Below are positions 24,303-33,589 of a DNA stretch of 64,000 bases, piece by piece. Origin of the DNA: Streptomyces sp. DSM 110735 (GTDB lineage Bacteria; Actinomycetota; Actinomycetes; Streptomycetales; Streptomycetaceae); the NCBI RefSeq assembly GCF_016482685.1, contig NZ_JACYHF010000019.1, forward strand, positions 1 through 64,000. Direction: 5' to 3'. Every line of letters starts with the position of its first letter. Within the stretch, counting starts at the first letter, position 1. The translations under genes and the position numbers were made by a program. The notes beneath the pieces are model-generated. The model worked only from the letters and a program-made list of their open reading frames with translations. It ran no database searches and had not been told where the DNA came from.

Positions 24303-25673
24303 TCAGTCCGTCGTGTAGACGTGCATGCCGGGAACGTGGAGGCTGCCGCCGAACTGGCCCGCCTGGGTCACCTTGGCGTCGGTGAAGTAGATCAGCGGGA
24401 TGTTCAGCGGGGGCGGGCTGTCGGGGCTGAAGGTCACCGGGATCAGACCGAAGAGGTTGCCGGAGATGCTCTCGGTGTACATCACGGTGTCGCCGTCGCG
24501 GATGGTGGACGTCGACCCCTTGGCGGCCTGGACGTGGTACGTCTTGCCCGCCTGCTTGTCCTTCACGGTCTGGTGCAGGTCCCCGATGTCGGTGCCGCCG
24601 GAGATGACGTACTTCAGCACCTTCTTGGTGGTGCCGTCCGCCGTGCGCACCTCGACGACGCCCTTGTAGTCGGCGCCCTTGAGCAGCAGGGAGCTGGCGT
24701 TGAGGTACCAGGGGTCGTCCGCCACCGGGACCTTGTTGTCCACGCCGCCCTGGTCGTCGGTGGCCGTCGGACAGTCGTCCGGCGCGGCCGACTCGCTCGC
24801 GGAGGGGTCGGCGGACGGGGTCTCCGTCGCGGACGGCGTCCTGGTCGCACCGGCGACCTTCTCCAGGGTGTCCTGGACCGTGCGCGGCGCCTTCTTGGTG
24901 CTCGCGCCGCCACCGCTCGTACCGCTCTTGTCCCCGTCGCTCTTGTCCGCACCGCCCGCCGGAGCGGACGACGTGGCCGAGGGAGCGGGGGCGGGCGTGG
25001 ACGACGACGCGGCGGGCGCCGGGGTCGTCGCCCCGTCGGACTTCTTGCCGCCGCTCAGGACGTCACCGATCGCGTCCCCGAGGGAACCGAGCAGTCCGCC
25101 GTCGGCGCTCTTGGACGGGGCAGGGGTGGTGGCCGACGTACCGGAGCCGGACGCGGCACCGGACGTACCGGAACCCGAGGCGCCGGACGCACCCGACGTG
25201 CCCGAACCCGCCCCGGACGAACCGGAGTCCGCGGAACCGCCCTTGCCGGTCCCCGCCTTGCCGTCGGAACCTGAATCCGGCGAAGAGGCGTTGCCCGACC
25301 CGTCCTGCGCCCCGGAGGTGGCCGAGGGGGACGGCGCGGTGGTGGCGGACGGCGCGGTGGACGCGCCCGCGGAGGGCGTGGCGCTCGGGGACGCGGAGTC
25401 CTCGCCGCCGTCCAGCGCGTCGACGCAGTCCTTGTAGTCCGCCGCCTTCTGGCTGTTGGACGCGGGGCTGCTGCCGGTGCTGTCGGCGATGGCGAGCGTG
25501 GACGTGAAGCCCATGCCCATGATGACGGCCGTGGGCATCGCCACGGAGGCTATCGCCTTGCCGGCCGGCATGTGGAACCTGGTGAACAGCGGCTTCTTGG
25601 GGGCCGCGTGGCGGGGTCCGGTTCTCGCCCGGGACTCCTCCACACCGGTCCCGCGGGCCTCGTCAGCCGGCAC
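24303..25673 (-). CDS. Exported Ser/Thr/Pro-rich protein of the DUF6114/DUF6230 operon
   Basis: The protein has 456 residues. After a basic N-terminus (TRFHMPAGKA), residues 40-63 form one hydrophobic segment (IASVAMPTAVIMGMGFTSTL, then AIA), either an uncleaved anchor or a signal peptide. Residues 65-290 are low-complexity Ser/Ala/Thr/Pro/Gly with a short hydrophobic island (GGLLGSLGDAIGDVLSGGK). The last 160 residues form a folded domain with strands such as YLNASSLLLKGADYKGVVEV and TYHVQAAKGSTSTI. The function is unknown, and the tail looks like a wall-spanning linker. The GTG at 25673 follows GGGAGG and overlaps the DUF6114 gene by 11 nt. The frame stays open further upstream, but only through the overlapping gene. 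Confidence 0.8.
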   Translation of the reverse strand: MPADEARGTGVEESRARTGPRHAAPKKPLFTRFHMPAGKAIASVAMPTAVIMGMGFTSTLAIADSTGSSPASNSQKAADYKDCVDALDGGEDSASPSATPSAGASTAPSATTAPSPSATSGAQDGSGNASSPDSGSDGKAGTGKGGSADSGSSGAGSGTSGASGASGSGTSGAASGSGTSATTPAPSKSADGGLLGSLGDAIGDVLSGGKKSDGATTPAPAASSSTPAPAPSATSSAPAGGADKSDGDKSGTSGGGASTKKAPRTVQDTLEKVAGATRTPSATETPSADPSASESAAPDDCPTATDDQGGVDNKVPVADDPWYLNASSLLLKGADYKGVVEVRTADGTTKKVLKYVISGGTDIGDLHQTVKDKQAGKTYHVQAAKGSTSTIRDGDTVMYTESISGNLFGLIPVTFSPDSPPPLNIPLIYFTDAKVTQAGQFGGSLHVPGMHVYTTD

Positions 25674-26250
25674 TGTGCCTCCCGTTCGCCTCGTTGGCCG
25701 GGCTCGTTCCTGACAGGTCGTTCGACTCGATCCCCGCGTCCGCGGCCCGGGGCGGCGGTACGGCTCCGGCGGCACCCTCGCCGGGCACGGCCCCGGCCGG
25801 TACGGTCCCGGCCTCGGACGCCTGGGCGGGCACTCCCGGTGCCTGCTTGGCCGCGGGAGCGGGCGCCCAGGAGACGGCCATCGCGCCGCCGACGAGGGCG
25901 AGCAGGAAGCCGACGATGAAGCCGCCGAAGTTGGAGACGGGCAGGGACACCAGCGCCAGCAGGATCGCCGCCACACCCGCGAAGGTGCGGACGTGCTTCT
26001 GGAACCAGAGGCTGATGCCGAGGACGATGAGGAGCACGCCGATGATCAAGGACCCCGACCCCGCCGTGGTCGCCATGGCCAGCGTCAGATGGCCGAGCTG
26101 CAGGTGGTAGTACGGGAAGTAGATGATCGGAAAGCCGCTGAGCAGCACGTAAAGACCGGCCCAGAAGGGGCGGTCGCCTCGCCAGGCGCGGAACTGCTGC
26201 CTCCGGCGGGTGAACTGGCCGGAATCGGCGACAGGGGTCTCGGCGCTCAT
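25663..26250 (-). CDS. DUF6114 integral membrane protein
   Basis: The 195-residue protein has a basic N-terminus (FTRRRQQFRAWRGDRPFW) and four hydrophobic segments: AGLYVLLSGFPIIYFPYYHL, GSGSLIIGVLLIVLGISLWF, TFAGVAAILLALVSLPVSNF and GGFIVGFLLALVGGAMAV. A Pro/Ala/Gly-rich cytoplasmic tail follows. I recognise it as the DUF6114 family, which in Streptomyces lies beside DUF6230 genes; no activity is known to me. ATG 26250 follows GGGAG. It is the middle gene of a three-gene operon. Confidence 0.85.
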   Translation of the reverse strand: MSAETPVADSGQFTRRRQQFRAWRGDRPFWAGLYVLLSGFPIIYFPYYHLQLGHLTLAMATTAGSGSLIIGVLLIVLGISLWFQKHVRTFAGVAAILLALVSLPVSNFGGFIVGFLLALVGGAMAVSWAPAPAAKQAPGVPAQASEAGTVPAGAVPGEGAAGAVPPPRAADAGIESNDLSGTSPANEANGRHSAG

Positions 26251-26366
26251 GGAAAACAGCTCCCTGGTGCGGCGTTGCTGTGGTGGTGATGTGGGCCGCG
26301 TGTGAAACACGGCCGGAGAGGGGACGGGCGGGGGCGCCATCGGCTCCCCCGCCCGTCAGAGAGTGC

Positions 26367-26999
26367 TTAGTAGCACTCCTCGCCGTCCGTGGACAGCGAC
26401 ATCTTCAGCCCGCTCAGCTCGAACGTGCCGGCGGTGGTCGCCCACGCCGTCTGACGCACGTTGACCAGCGTGGCCGAGTCGGCCTGCTGGGCGAAGCCGT
26501 AGGGGTTCGACTGCTCGCCGCCCCCCTTCATGCCCGGACCCTTCGAGGCGTCCTTCGCGGCCACACCGATGTCGATGTTGTGGAACGTCGCGTCGGCGCC
26601 CAGATCCGCGACATCGATGTAGATCCGGTCGGCCGAGACCGGCTTCTTGCCGCCACCGGCCCGCAGGATCAGGCTGATCTTGCCGAGACCCGGAACCGGG
26701 GTGACGACCGACTGGCACAGGTTGGTGATGTCGGCGTGGTTGAACGCCGAGACCGCCACCGGGTGGGCGGTCTTCTTGCCGTCCAGCGTGTAGCCGTCGT
26801 CGATCGCGCCGTACTGCGCGAAGCCCTTGCCGTCGAGCCGGTCGGCGCTCACCTTGAACGACTGCCCGGACACGCTGAACGAAGCGGCCAGAGCGCCCTG
26901 CGCGAGGGCGACACCTATCGCTGCCGTAGCGGCGACGCTGGGCACCATGACCACAGCGAACCGCTTCCATCTGGTCCCGCCACGCACCTGGGACTCCAT
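26367..26999 (-). CDS. DUF6230 secreted/surface protein
   Basis: This 210-residue protein has a basic start (RWKRFAVVMVPSVAATAAIG) leading into a signal peptide or anchor that ends near ALAASFSV. A beta-rich domain follows (SFSVSGQSFKVSADRLDGKG, ADRIYIDVADLGADATFHN and ATTAGTFELSGLKMSLS) with two cysteines, one in NLCQSV and one near the C-terminus (EECY). Older annotations call such proteins cholesterol esterase without support. The start is firm: AAGGAGGAAAT precedes ATG 26999. It is first in the operon with DUF6114 and the Ser/Thr-rich protein, and its transcript has a long structured leader. Confidence 0.87.
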   Translation of the reverse strand: MESQVRGGTRWKRFAVVMVPSVAATAAIGVALAQGALAASFSVSGQSFKVSADRLDGKGFAQYGAIDDGYTLDGKKTAHPVAVSAFNHADITNLCQSVVTPVPGLGKISLILRAGGGKKPVSADRIYIDVADLGADATFHNIDIGVAAKDASKGPGMKGGGEQSNPYGFAQQADSATLVNVRQTAWATTAGTFELSGLKMSLSTDGEECY

Positions 27000-27198
27000 A
27001 TTTCCTCCTTCTCGGACGTACATCTCCTGGCCCGGACCGCCCCAGGGGGGTTGCGACCGGACAGGGATGGGAGAAGTGCTACGTCCTCGGGAAGGAGAGC
27101 GCCCGCGCCCGACGGCGCGACCCGCGCCCGAACAACCGGCGTTCACCCCCGAGCGACAACCACTGGTCGCGCCTGACACACATCACGCACAACCTTCC

Positions 27199-27293
27199 GG
27201 ACAGGCTTCGCCGCAGTGGCGAAGACCCCCCTGTCCCAGAGCCGGCGCCACTGCCGCCGGCTCTGCTCGGTGGGGACACATTCACCGTGTCCC
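27199..27293 (-). promoter_or_regulatory. Structured leader: three consecutive perfect hairpins
   Basis: Hairpin 1 spans 27199-27236: the outer GGACAGG/CCTGTCC encloses CTTCGCC/GGCGAAG. Hairpin 2 (27238-27264) has a 10-bp stem, AGAGCCGGCG, and a 7-nt loop. Hairpin 3 (27273-27293) has GGGACAC/GTGTCCC around a 7-nt loop. They abut one another and would lie in the 5' leader of the DUF6230 mRNA, 200-300 nt before its start. They could be an attenuator, an RNA element or a terminator of the gene further upstream. Confidence 0.45.
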
Positions 27294-27371
27294 GGCCGGG
27301 TGCCGGGGTTACGGAAATGGACCGAGCGTGGCCGATCGTGGTGCATTCTCGCCGCCCGCACAAGGGGCTTC

Positions 27372-27544
27372 GTTACTGCCTAGTAACGGCGGGATAACCG
27401 AAAGACGACTCAGTGGTCTCAAAGGGCGACGCACGGTGCCAACAGTGGGCAGAACAAAGCCGCTGATCCCCGGGCGAAGCCGGACAGACCAACGACCTTG
27501 ATTTACTCGGAGTAACAGCGGAGCCGATTACCAAGATTTGGTAA
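27372..27544. promoter_or_regulatory. Three dyads with TTACT/AGTAA-type half-sites
   Basis: GTTACT-N4-AGTAAC lies at 27372-27387. TTACTC-G-GAGTAA lies at 27503-27515. TTACCAA-N3-TTGGTAA lies at 27528-27544. All three dyads are perfect. They sit where the promoter of the DUF6230 operon should be and are typical of TetR or GntR operators. Confidence 0.55.
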
Positions 27545-27609
27545 AGCGCGGCGGCTCCCGTGCCACATCGGCCATTCCTTCACCGCCGCGCCACAGAACC
27601 GACGAGCCG

Positions 27610-28578
27610 TCAGAACAGCGCCCGTGCAAGCGCCCGGCGGGCCGCCACCACTCTCGGGTCCTCCCCGCCCACGACCTCGAACAGCTCCAGCAGCCGTCGC
27701 CGCGCCGCGTCCCGGTCGTCACCGGCGGTGCGGGCGACGGTCTCGATGAGCCGCCCGAGGGCGTCCTCGACATGACCGCCCACCAGATCCAGGTCGGCCG
27801 CCGCGATCTGCGCCTCGACGTCACCCTGCTTCTCGGCGGCGTCCTTGCGCACCTTCTGCGGATCCATACCCTGCACCCGCTGGAGCAACTCGGCCTGACC
27901 CAGACCGAGTTTCGCCTCTGTGTTCGCCGGGTCGTCGGCGAGTACGTTCTTGTACGCCTGGACGGCACCGGGCAGGTCGCCCTCGTCCAGCGCCCGCACG
28001 GCCGCCTCCAGGAGCGCGTCGTACGGTCCCTCCGGCTCCTCGGCGGGGGCGGCGCCCGGCTGCGCGTCCGGGTCCACGGTCAGACCGGTCAGCCCGAAGC
28101 GCTGCTCGGCGACCTGGATCAACTGGTCCAGCGTCTCCCGGATCTGCCGCTCGTCGGCGGCGCCCTGGAAGAGCGGCAGCGCCTGGCCCGCGACCACGGC
28201 GAAGACCGCCGGGATCCCCTGGACGCCGAACTGCTGCATCAGCATCTGGTTGGCGTCCACGTCGATCTTGGCCAGCAGGAAGCGCCCGCCGTACTCGACG
28301 GCCAGCCGCTCCAGGACCGGGCTCAACTGCTTGCAGGGCTGACACCACTCGGCCCAGAAGTCGATGACGACCGGGACTTCGGCGGAGCGCTGGAGGACTT
28401 CGCTCTCGAAGTCCGCCTCGTTGACGTCGACGACCAGATCGGCCGGGGAGATCGCCCCCGCGCCGCCGCGCCGGGCGGACTCGGCGCGCGCCTGCTCCGC
28501 CTTGGCCTTGGCCTCCTGGGCCGCCTTCACCGCGGCGAGGTCGACGACCCCGCTCATGGACATGTTCCGTGGCTGCAT
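27610..28578 (-). CDS. Thioredoxin-TPR protein (CnoX/YbbN-like)
   Basis: This 322-residue cytosolic protein has a charged N-terminal helix, a thioredoxin domain (about residues 48-155) with WCQPC (Cys79 and Cys82) and cis-Pro in QGIPAVFAV, then a TPR-like C-terminal half (LDEGDLPGAVQAYKNVLADD and ANTEAKLGLGQAELLQRVQG). In proteobacteria such fusions (CnoX) act as redox-linked holdases with GroEL. Here an intact CXXC suggests real thiol activity. The first ATG (28578) follows GGGAGGATAGACCC; two more Met codons follow within eight residues. It is divergent from a TetR gene, with a palindromic operator between. Confidence 0.88.
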   Translation of the reverse strand: MQPRNMSMSGVVDLAAVKAAQEAKAKAEQARAESARRGGAGAISPADLVVDVNEADFESEVLQRSAEVPVVIDFWAEWCQPCKQLSPVLERLAVEYGGRFLLAKIDVDANQMLMQQFGVQGIPAVFAVVAGQALPLFQGAADERQIRETLDQLIQVAEQRFGLTGLTVDPDAQPGAAPAEEPEGPYDALLEAAVRALDEGDLPGAVQAYKNVLADDPANTEAKLGLGQAELLQRVQGMDPQKVRKDAAEKQGDVEAQIAAADLDLVGGHVEDALGRLIETVARTAGDDRDAARRRLLELFEVVGGEDPRVVAARRALARALF

Positions 28579-28690
28579 GGGTCTATCCTCCCCCGTTCCC
28601 GCGCATGAAGGAAAAAAGCGATGTCGGTCGGCACCGGGGTCCCCACCCCGCGCCGGTGGCCGTCACTCGCGTACGTCCGTCGCGAGCTTT

Positions 28691-28707
28691 CGCTACGGGT
28701 CGTAGCG
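28691..28707. promoter_or_regulatory. 17-bp perfect dyad between the thioredoxin-TPR gene and tetR
   Basis: CGCTACG-GGT-CGTAGCG is a perfect 7-3-7 dyad centred about 80 nt before the TetR start and about 120 nt before the divergent gene. It has the size expected for a TetR operator, so autoregulation by the adjacent TetR is the simplest reading. Confidence 0.6.
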
Positions 28708-28779
28708 TAATGGCAGAAGGGGTTCCGGCGACACCCTTTCCCGGTGATCTCCCTCACGACGGCGCGGAGGTGGCCGGTT

Positions 28780-29412
28780 ATGGTCGAGGACATGCAGAGC
28801 CGCACCCCCGCAGGCCGTACGGGCCGACCGCGCAGCGCCGCCGCGGACGCCGCGATCCTGGCCGCCACCCGTGAGGCCCTGGTGGAACTGGGCTGGTCCC
28901 GGCTCACCCTGGGAGACGTGGCGACGCGCGCCGGGGTTGCGAAAACGACGCTCTATCGCCGCTGGTCCGGCAAGAACGAGCTGGTGGTCGACGCGATCGC
29001 CGAGCTGTTCAACGAACTGGAGGTGCCCGACCGGGGCAGCCTCGGCGCCGACATCGAGGGCGTGGTGCTCCAGTTCGCGGCCATCCTGGCCCGCCCGGAA
29101 GCCAGGAACGGTCTGATCGCAGTCGTCGCGGAGGCGACCCGGGACGACGCGCTGCGCGAGCGCATCCGCCACTCGATCGTCGGGCGCCAGAAGCATCTGG
29201 TCGTCACGGGGCGCGAGCGGGCGCAGGAGCGCGGCGAACTCCCCCCGGAGTCCGACCCGGAGGCTGCCTGCCGCGCCGTCGACCTCATCTTCGACATCGT
29301 CGCGGGCACGGTGGTGCACCGGATGCTGGTGAGCGCGGAACCGGCGGACACCGAGTGGGTACGGCGCTTCATCGCGGTGCTGCTCGCGGGGGTCACGGCG
29401 GCCGAGGGCTGA
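28780..29412 (+). CDS. TetR-family regulator
   Basis: This 210-residue protein has a TetR domain near residues 15-65 (AAILAATREALVELGWSRLT, LGDVATRAGVAKTTLYRRWS and KNELVVDAIAEL) and a helical C-terminal domain. The ATG at 28780 has GGAGG nine bases upstream; ATG 28792 and GTG 28744 are alternatives. A perfect dyad lies upstream. Its targets are unknown; candidates are itself, the divergent thioredoxin-TPR gene and the nearby DUF6230 operon, though the half-sites there differ. Confidence 0.88.
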   Translation: MVEDMQSRTPAGRTGRPRSAAADAAILAATREALVELGWSRLTLGDVATRAGVAKTTLYRRWSGKNELVVDAIAELFNELEVPDRGSLGADIEGVVLQFAAILARPEARNGLIAVVAEATRDDALRERIRHSIVGRQKHLVVTGRERAQERGELPPESDPEAACRAVDLIFDIVAGTVVHRMLVSAEPADTEWVRRFIAVLLAGVTAAEG

Positions 29413-29603
29413 ACTCCCCTCCACACGTGGGGCGTTGAGGTGTGAAGGTCTTGCGGGCGTGACATGTTCAGGTCACCATGGGCTGCGAGGTCTACTCGCA
29501 TAGAACCTCACCCGGCGTCCCGTCCGCCGTCGTCCCGGCACCACCCCCCTGTCAGTGCGTCACTCCCCCACCTGGCCACTCGCATCCGGAGGGATCGATC
29601 CCC

Positions 29604-30752
29604 GTGAGACCCCGTCAGTCGCCCCGCCGCGCCGCCCGGACCGTCACCGCGGCCACCCTGCTCGCCCTCGCCGCCACCCAGGCCCTCATCACCGCTCCCT
29701 CGGCCACCGCCGCGCCGACCGCCACCGCGCAGAAGGTCACCGGCGCCCAGGACCGCGCCGCCCTGGCCATCGCCCGCTCGCTGGGCGACGCCTCCTGGCG
29801 CACCCGTCTGCGCTCTGCCGTCCTCGCGTCCCCGGACGTGGCTCTCACCCCGCTCGCCGCGAAGGGCGACCCCGCCCTGAAGTCCGACCTCACCGCCGCC
29901 GACCACGCCATCGCCGACGCCAAGGGGCTCGGCGGCAAGGTCGGTTCCCTGCTGCGGCTCCGGCTCGGCGCCCGCTCCATGCGCGCCGCGCTGACCGACG
30001 GCACCGCGCCCTGGGTCGCCGCGGCTGCCTCCGACGACGACACCAGGACGGTCACCGCCTACGACAGCCGGGGTCGCGCCCACACCCTGGACGCCCGCAA
30101 GGCACCCGACCACCCGGTGTACGTCGTCGACATCGACGGCACCAAGGCGCTCGCGGCGGGACTCGACGTCCTGCGCGAGGAGCTGGCGAAGAAGGGCGTG
30201 CGCTCGGCCGCACCCGCCGCGGTGAACACGGCGGCTTCGGGGCGGTCCGCGGCGGCTTCCGGCGGCTTCTGGACCACGAAGATCGACGCGGTCGAGCTGT
30301 CCGACGACGAGGAGCCCTGGGTCAAGGGCGCCGCCGAGATCTACACCCTGGTCTCCGGCTTCGGCCAGGACGGCAAGGTCCGCGTCGACCCCGTCGACAT
30401 GCCCTACCTGGACTACGACGGCACGGTCTACCGCCCCAACCAGATCCTCGTGAACTGGTCGAACTACAAGTACAACCTCGCCGACGCCGTGATGATGGAG
30501 GACGACGGCGACACCAACTACCACGACCTCGCGGTCGCCATCGCCGACGCCCTGCTCACCATCACCGACCAGGGCGCCTACATCCCGCTGGTGGACGCGA
30601 TCCTCAACGCCATCCCCACCTCCTGGTGGACCGACGACCCCGACTACGTCGACTCCTGGTACACCCTGGCGCAGAACTACAACGGCACCTACTACGGCGC
30701 CCGGGGCAACGGCTGGATGACCGTGGAGCCGTACTTCGTGCAGGAGTTCTGA
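29604..30752 (+). CDS. Secreted DUF3103 family protein
   Basis: This 382-residue protein has an Arg-rich N-terminus (RPRQSPRRAARTVTAATLLA) and a hydrophobic stretch ending near ITAPSATAAP, a typical Streptomyces signal peptide. The mature part contains PVYVVDIDGTKALAAGLDVL, a Ser/Ala linker and an acidic, aromatic C-terminal domain (NQILVNWSNYKYNLADAVMM and SWYTLAQNYNGTYYGARGNG), as in DUF3103 proteins. The function is unknown. The GTG at 29604 follows GGAGGGATCG. It stands alone and ends before a bidirectional terminator. Confidence 0.82.
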   Translation: MRPRQSPRRAARTVTAATLLALAATQALITAPSATAAPTATAQKVTGAQDRAALAIARSLGDASWRTRLRSAVLASPDVALTPLAAKGDPALKSDLTAADHAIADAKGLGGKVGSLLRLRLGARSMRAALTDGTAPWVAAAASDDDTRTVTAYDSRGRAHTLDARKAPDHPVYVVDIDGTKALAAGLDVLREELAKKGVRSAAPAAVNTAASGRSAAASGGFWTTKIDAVELSDDEEPWVKGAAEIYTLVSGFGQDGKVRVDPVDMPYLDYDGTVYRPNQILVNWSNYKYNLADAVMMEDDGDTNYHDLAVAIADALLTITDQGAYIPLVDAILNAIPTSWWTDDPDYVDSWYTLAQNYNGTYYGARGNGWMTVEPYFVQEF

Positions 30753-30808
30753 GGCGCGCGGGAGTTCCGAGCCGTGCGGGACTTCCGTGAACGGCGCGGA
30801 GCGGCGGC

Positions 30809-30846
30809 GGGGCTCGCCGGGACGGCTGTCCGTCCCGGCGAGCCCC
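30809..30846. terminator. 17-bp perfect hairpin between convergent genes
   Basis: GGGGCTCGCCGGGACGG pairs with its exact complement around a CTGT loop. It lies between the DUF3103 stop and the icmA stop (18 nt away) and can terminate both. Confidence 0.88.
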
Positions 30847-30864
30847 GTCGTACGCCGACGGGGC

Positions 30865-32565
<1,701 letters not shown>

Positions 32566-32573
32566 ACCCTCGA

Positions 32574-32597
32574 ATTTACTTGGACGTCCTAGTAAAT
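32574..32597. promoter_or_regulatory. 24-bp palindromic operator at icmA
   Basis: ATTTACTTGGAC at 32574-32585 is followed directly by GTCCTAGTAAAT at 32586-32597. The arms pair at 11 of 12 positions. The site starts nine bases upstream of the icmA ATG, so a bound repressor would block the promoter or start region. Its outer half-sites (TTTACT/AGTAAA) resemble the dyads at 27.4-27.5 kb, but the spacing is different. Confidence 0.7.
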
Positions 32598-32640
32598 GTC
32601 GATGGGGGACCGCCGTACGACACCCGTACGGCGGTACGAA

Positions 32641-32979
32641 TCAGACCTTGACCGGGGCGGGAGCGGCGCCCTGGACCTTGGACTCCAGCTCGCGGCTGAT
32701 CTTCCGCTCGACGAAGAAGGCGGCGGTCGGGATGGTGCCCGCGAGCAGCACCCAGAGCTGCTTGCCGACCGGCCACTTCGCCTTGGAGCCCAGGTCGAAG
32801 GCGAAGACCAGGTAGACGACGTAGAGCCAGCCGTGCGCGATGGCGACGACCCGGGTGAAGTCCGCGGCGCCGTCCAGGTGGAACGCGTACTTCGCGATCA
32901 TGCCCAGGCACAGGAGCACCAGGAGCACACCGGTGATGTAGGCGAGGGCTCGGTAGCGGGTCAGCACGCTCTTTTTCAT
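32641..32979 (-). CDS. DUF3817 membrane protein
   Basis: This 112-residue protein has three hydrophobic segments (ALAYITGVLLVLLCLGMIAK, VVAIAHGWLYVVYLVFAFDL and QLWVLLAGTIPTAAFFVERK) and the family hallmark ending FFVERK, followed by a short Pro/Val tail. Its function is not known. ATG 32979 is used; a GTG 18 nt further upstream is possible. A second DUF3817 gene lies at 37202-37546, so the family is duplicated in this window. Confidence 0.82.
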   Translation of the reverse strand: MKKSVLTRYRALAYITGVLLVLLCLGMIAKYAFHLDGAADFTRVVAIAHGWLYVVYLVFAFDLGSKAKWPVGKQLWVLLAGTIPTAAFFVERKISRELESKVQGAAPAPVKV

Positions 32980-33067
32980 GCCGTCGAGCGTAACCACCCG
33001 TTCCGGGAGATCTTGCCCCGGGGGCGCCCTGTCGTATCGGCCCAGGTCACTCCCCCGTCCGCGCTGG

Positions 33068-33589
33068 TCAGTCCTCCGCGAAGTCGTGCGCGGAGACCCG
33101 CAGCGGGCGCAGCAGCGCGAAGATCTCCCCGCACTCCTCCGCGTCGTACGCGCCGAGCCCGAAGTCCATCGCCATCAGGTCGCGGGTGGCCGCGTCGACC
33201 ACCTCGCGACCCTTGTCGGTGATGACGGCGAGGGTGCCGCGACCGTCGTTGGGGTTGGGGCGCTTGGCCACCAGACCCGACCTGACCAGGCGGTCCACCG
33301 TGTTCGTCACGGACGTGGGGTGCACCATGAGCCGCTCGCCGATCTTGGACATCGGCAGCTCGCCCGCCTTGGAGAAGGTGAGCAGCACGAGTGCCTCGTA
33401 CCGCGCGAAGGTCAGTCCGTACGGCTTGACCACCGCGTCGACCTCGCCGAGCAGGATCTGCTGGGCCCGCATGATCGAGGTGATCGCGGCCATGGAGGGC
33501 ACGCTTCCCCAGCGCTGCTTCCAGAGTTCGTCGGCGCGGGCGATGGGGTCGAAGGGGAGACCGAGAGGCTTGGGCACGTCATCAGACAC
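33068..33589 (-). CDS. MarR-family regulator
   Basis: The protein has 173 residues. A winged helix covers about residues 60-125, with YGLTFARYEALVLLTFSKAG, MSKIGERLMVHPTSVTNTVD and the wing RPNPNDGRGTLAVITDKG. Its GTG start shares one base with the stop of the upstream MFS gene, so the two form an operon. This fits a regulator-exporter pair, but the ligand is unknown. Confidence 0.87.
   Translation of the reverse strand: MSDDVPKPLGLPFDPIARADELWKQRWGSVPSMAAITSIMRAQQILLGEVDAVVKPYGLTFARYEALVLLTFSKAGELPMSKIGERLMVHPTSVTNTVDRLVRSGLVAKRPNPNDGRGTLAVITDKGREVVDAATRDLMAMDFGLGAYDAEECGEIFALLRPLRVSAHDFAED

Larger units (their letters stand above)
27000..27609. other. 610-nt gene-free region upstream of the DUF6230 operon
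   Basis: No reading frame here has convincing start signals. The part next to DUF6230 holds its ribosome site. The middle (27199-27293) is a run of three perfect hairpins. The distal part (27370-27545) is AT-richer and has three dyads. It therefore looks like a long regulated promoter plus leader for the minus-strand operon. Confidence 0.6.

Noticed and set aside
27610..28578. Simple thioredoxin
   Set aside because: The protein is three times too long and has a TPR-like half, so a CnoX-like call is preferred.
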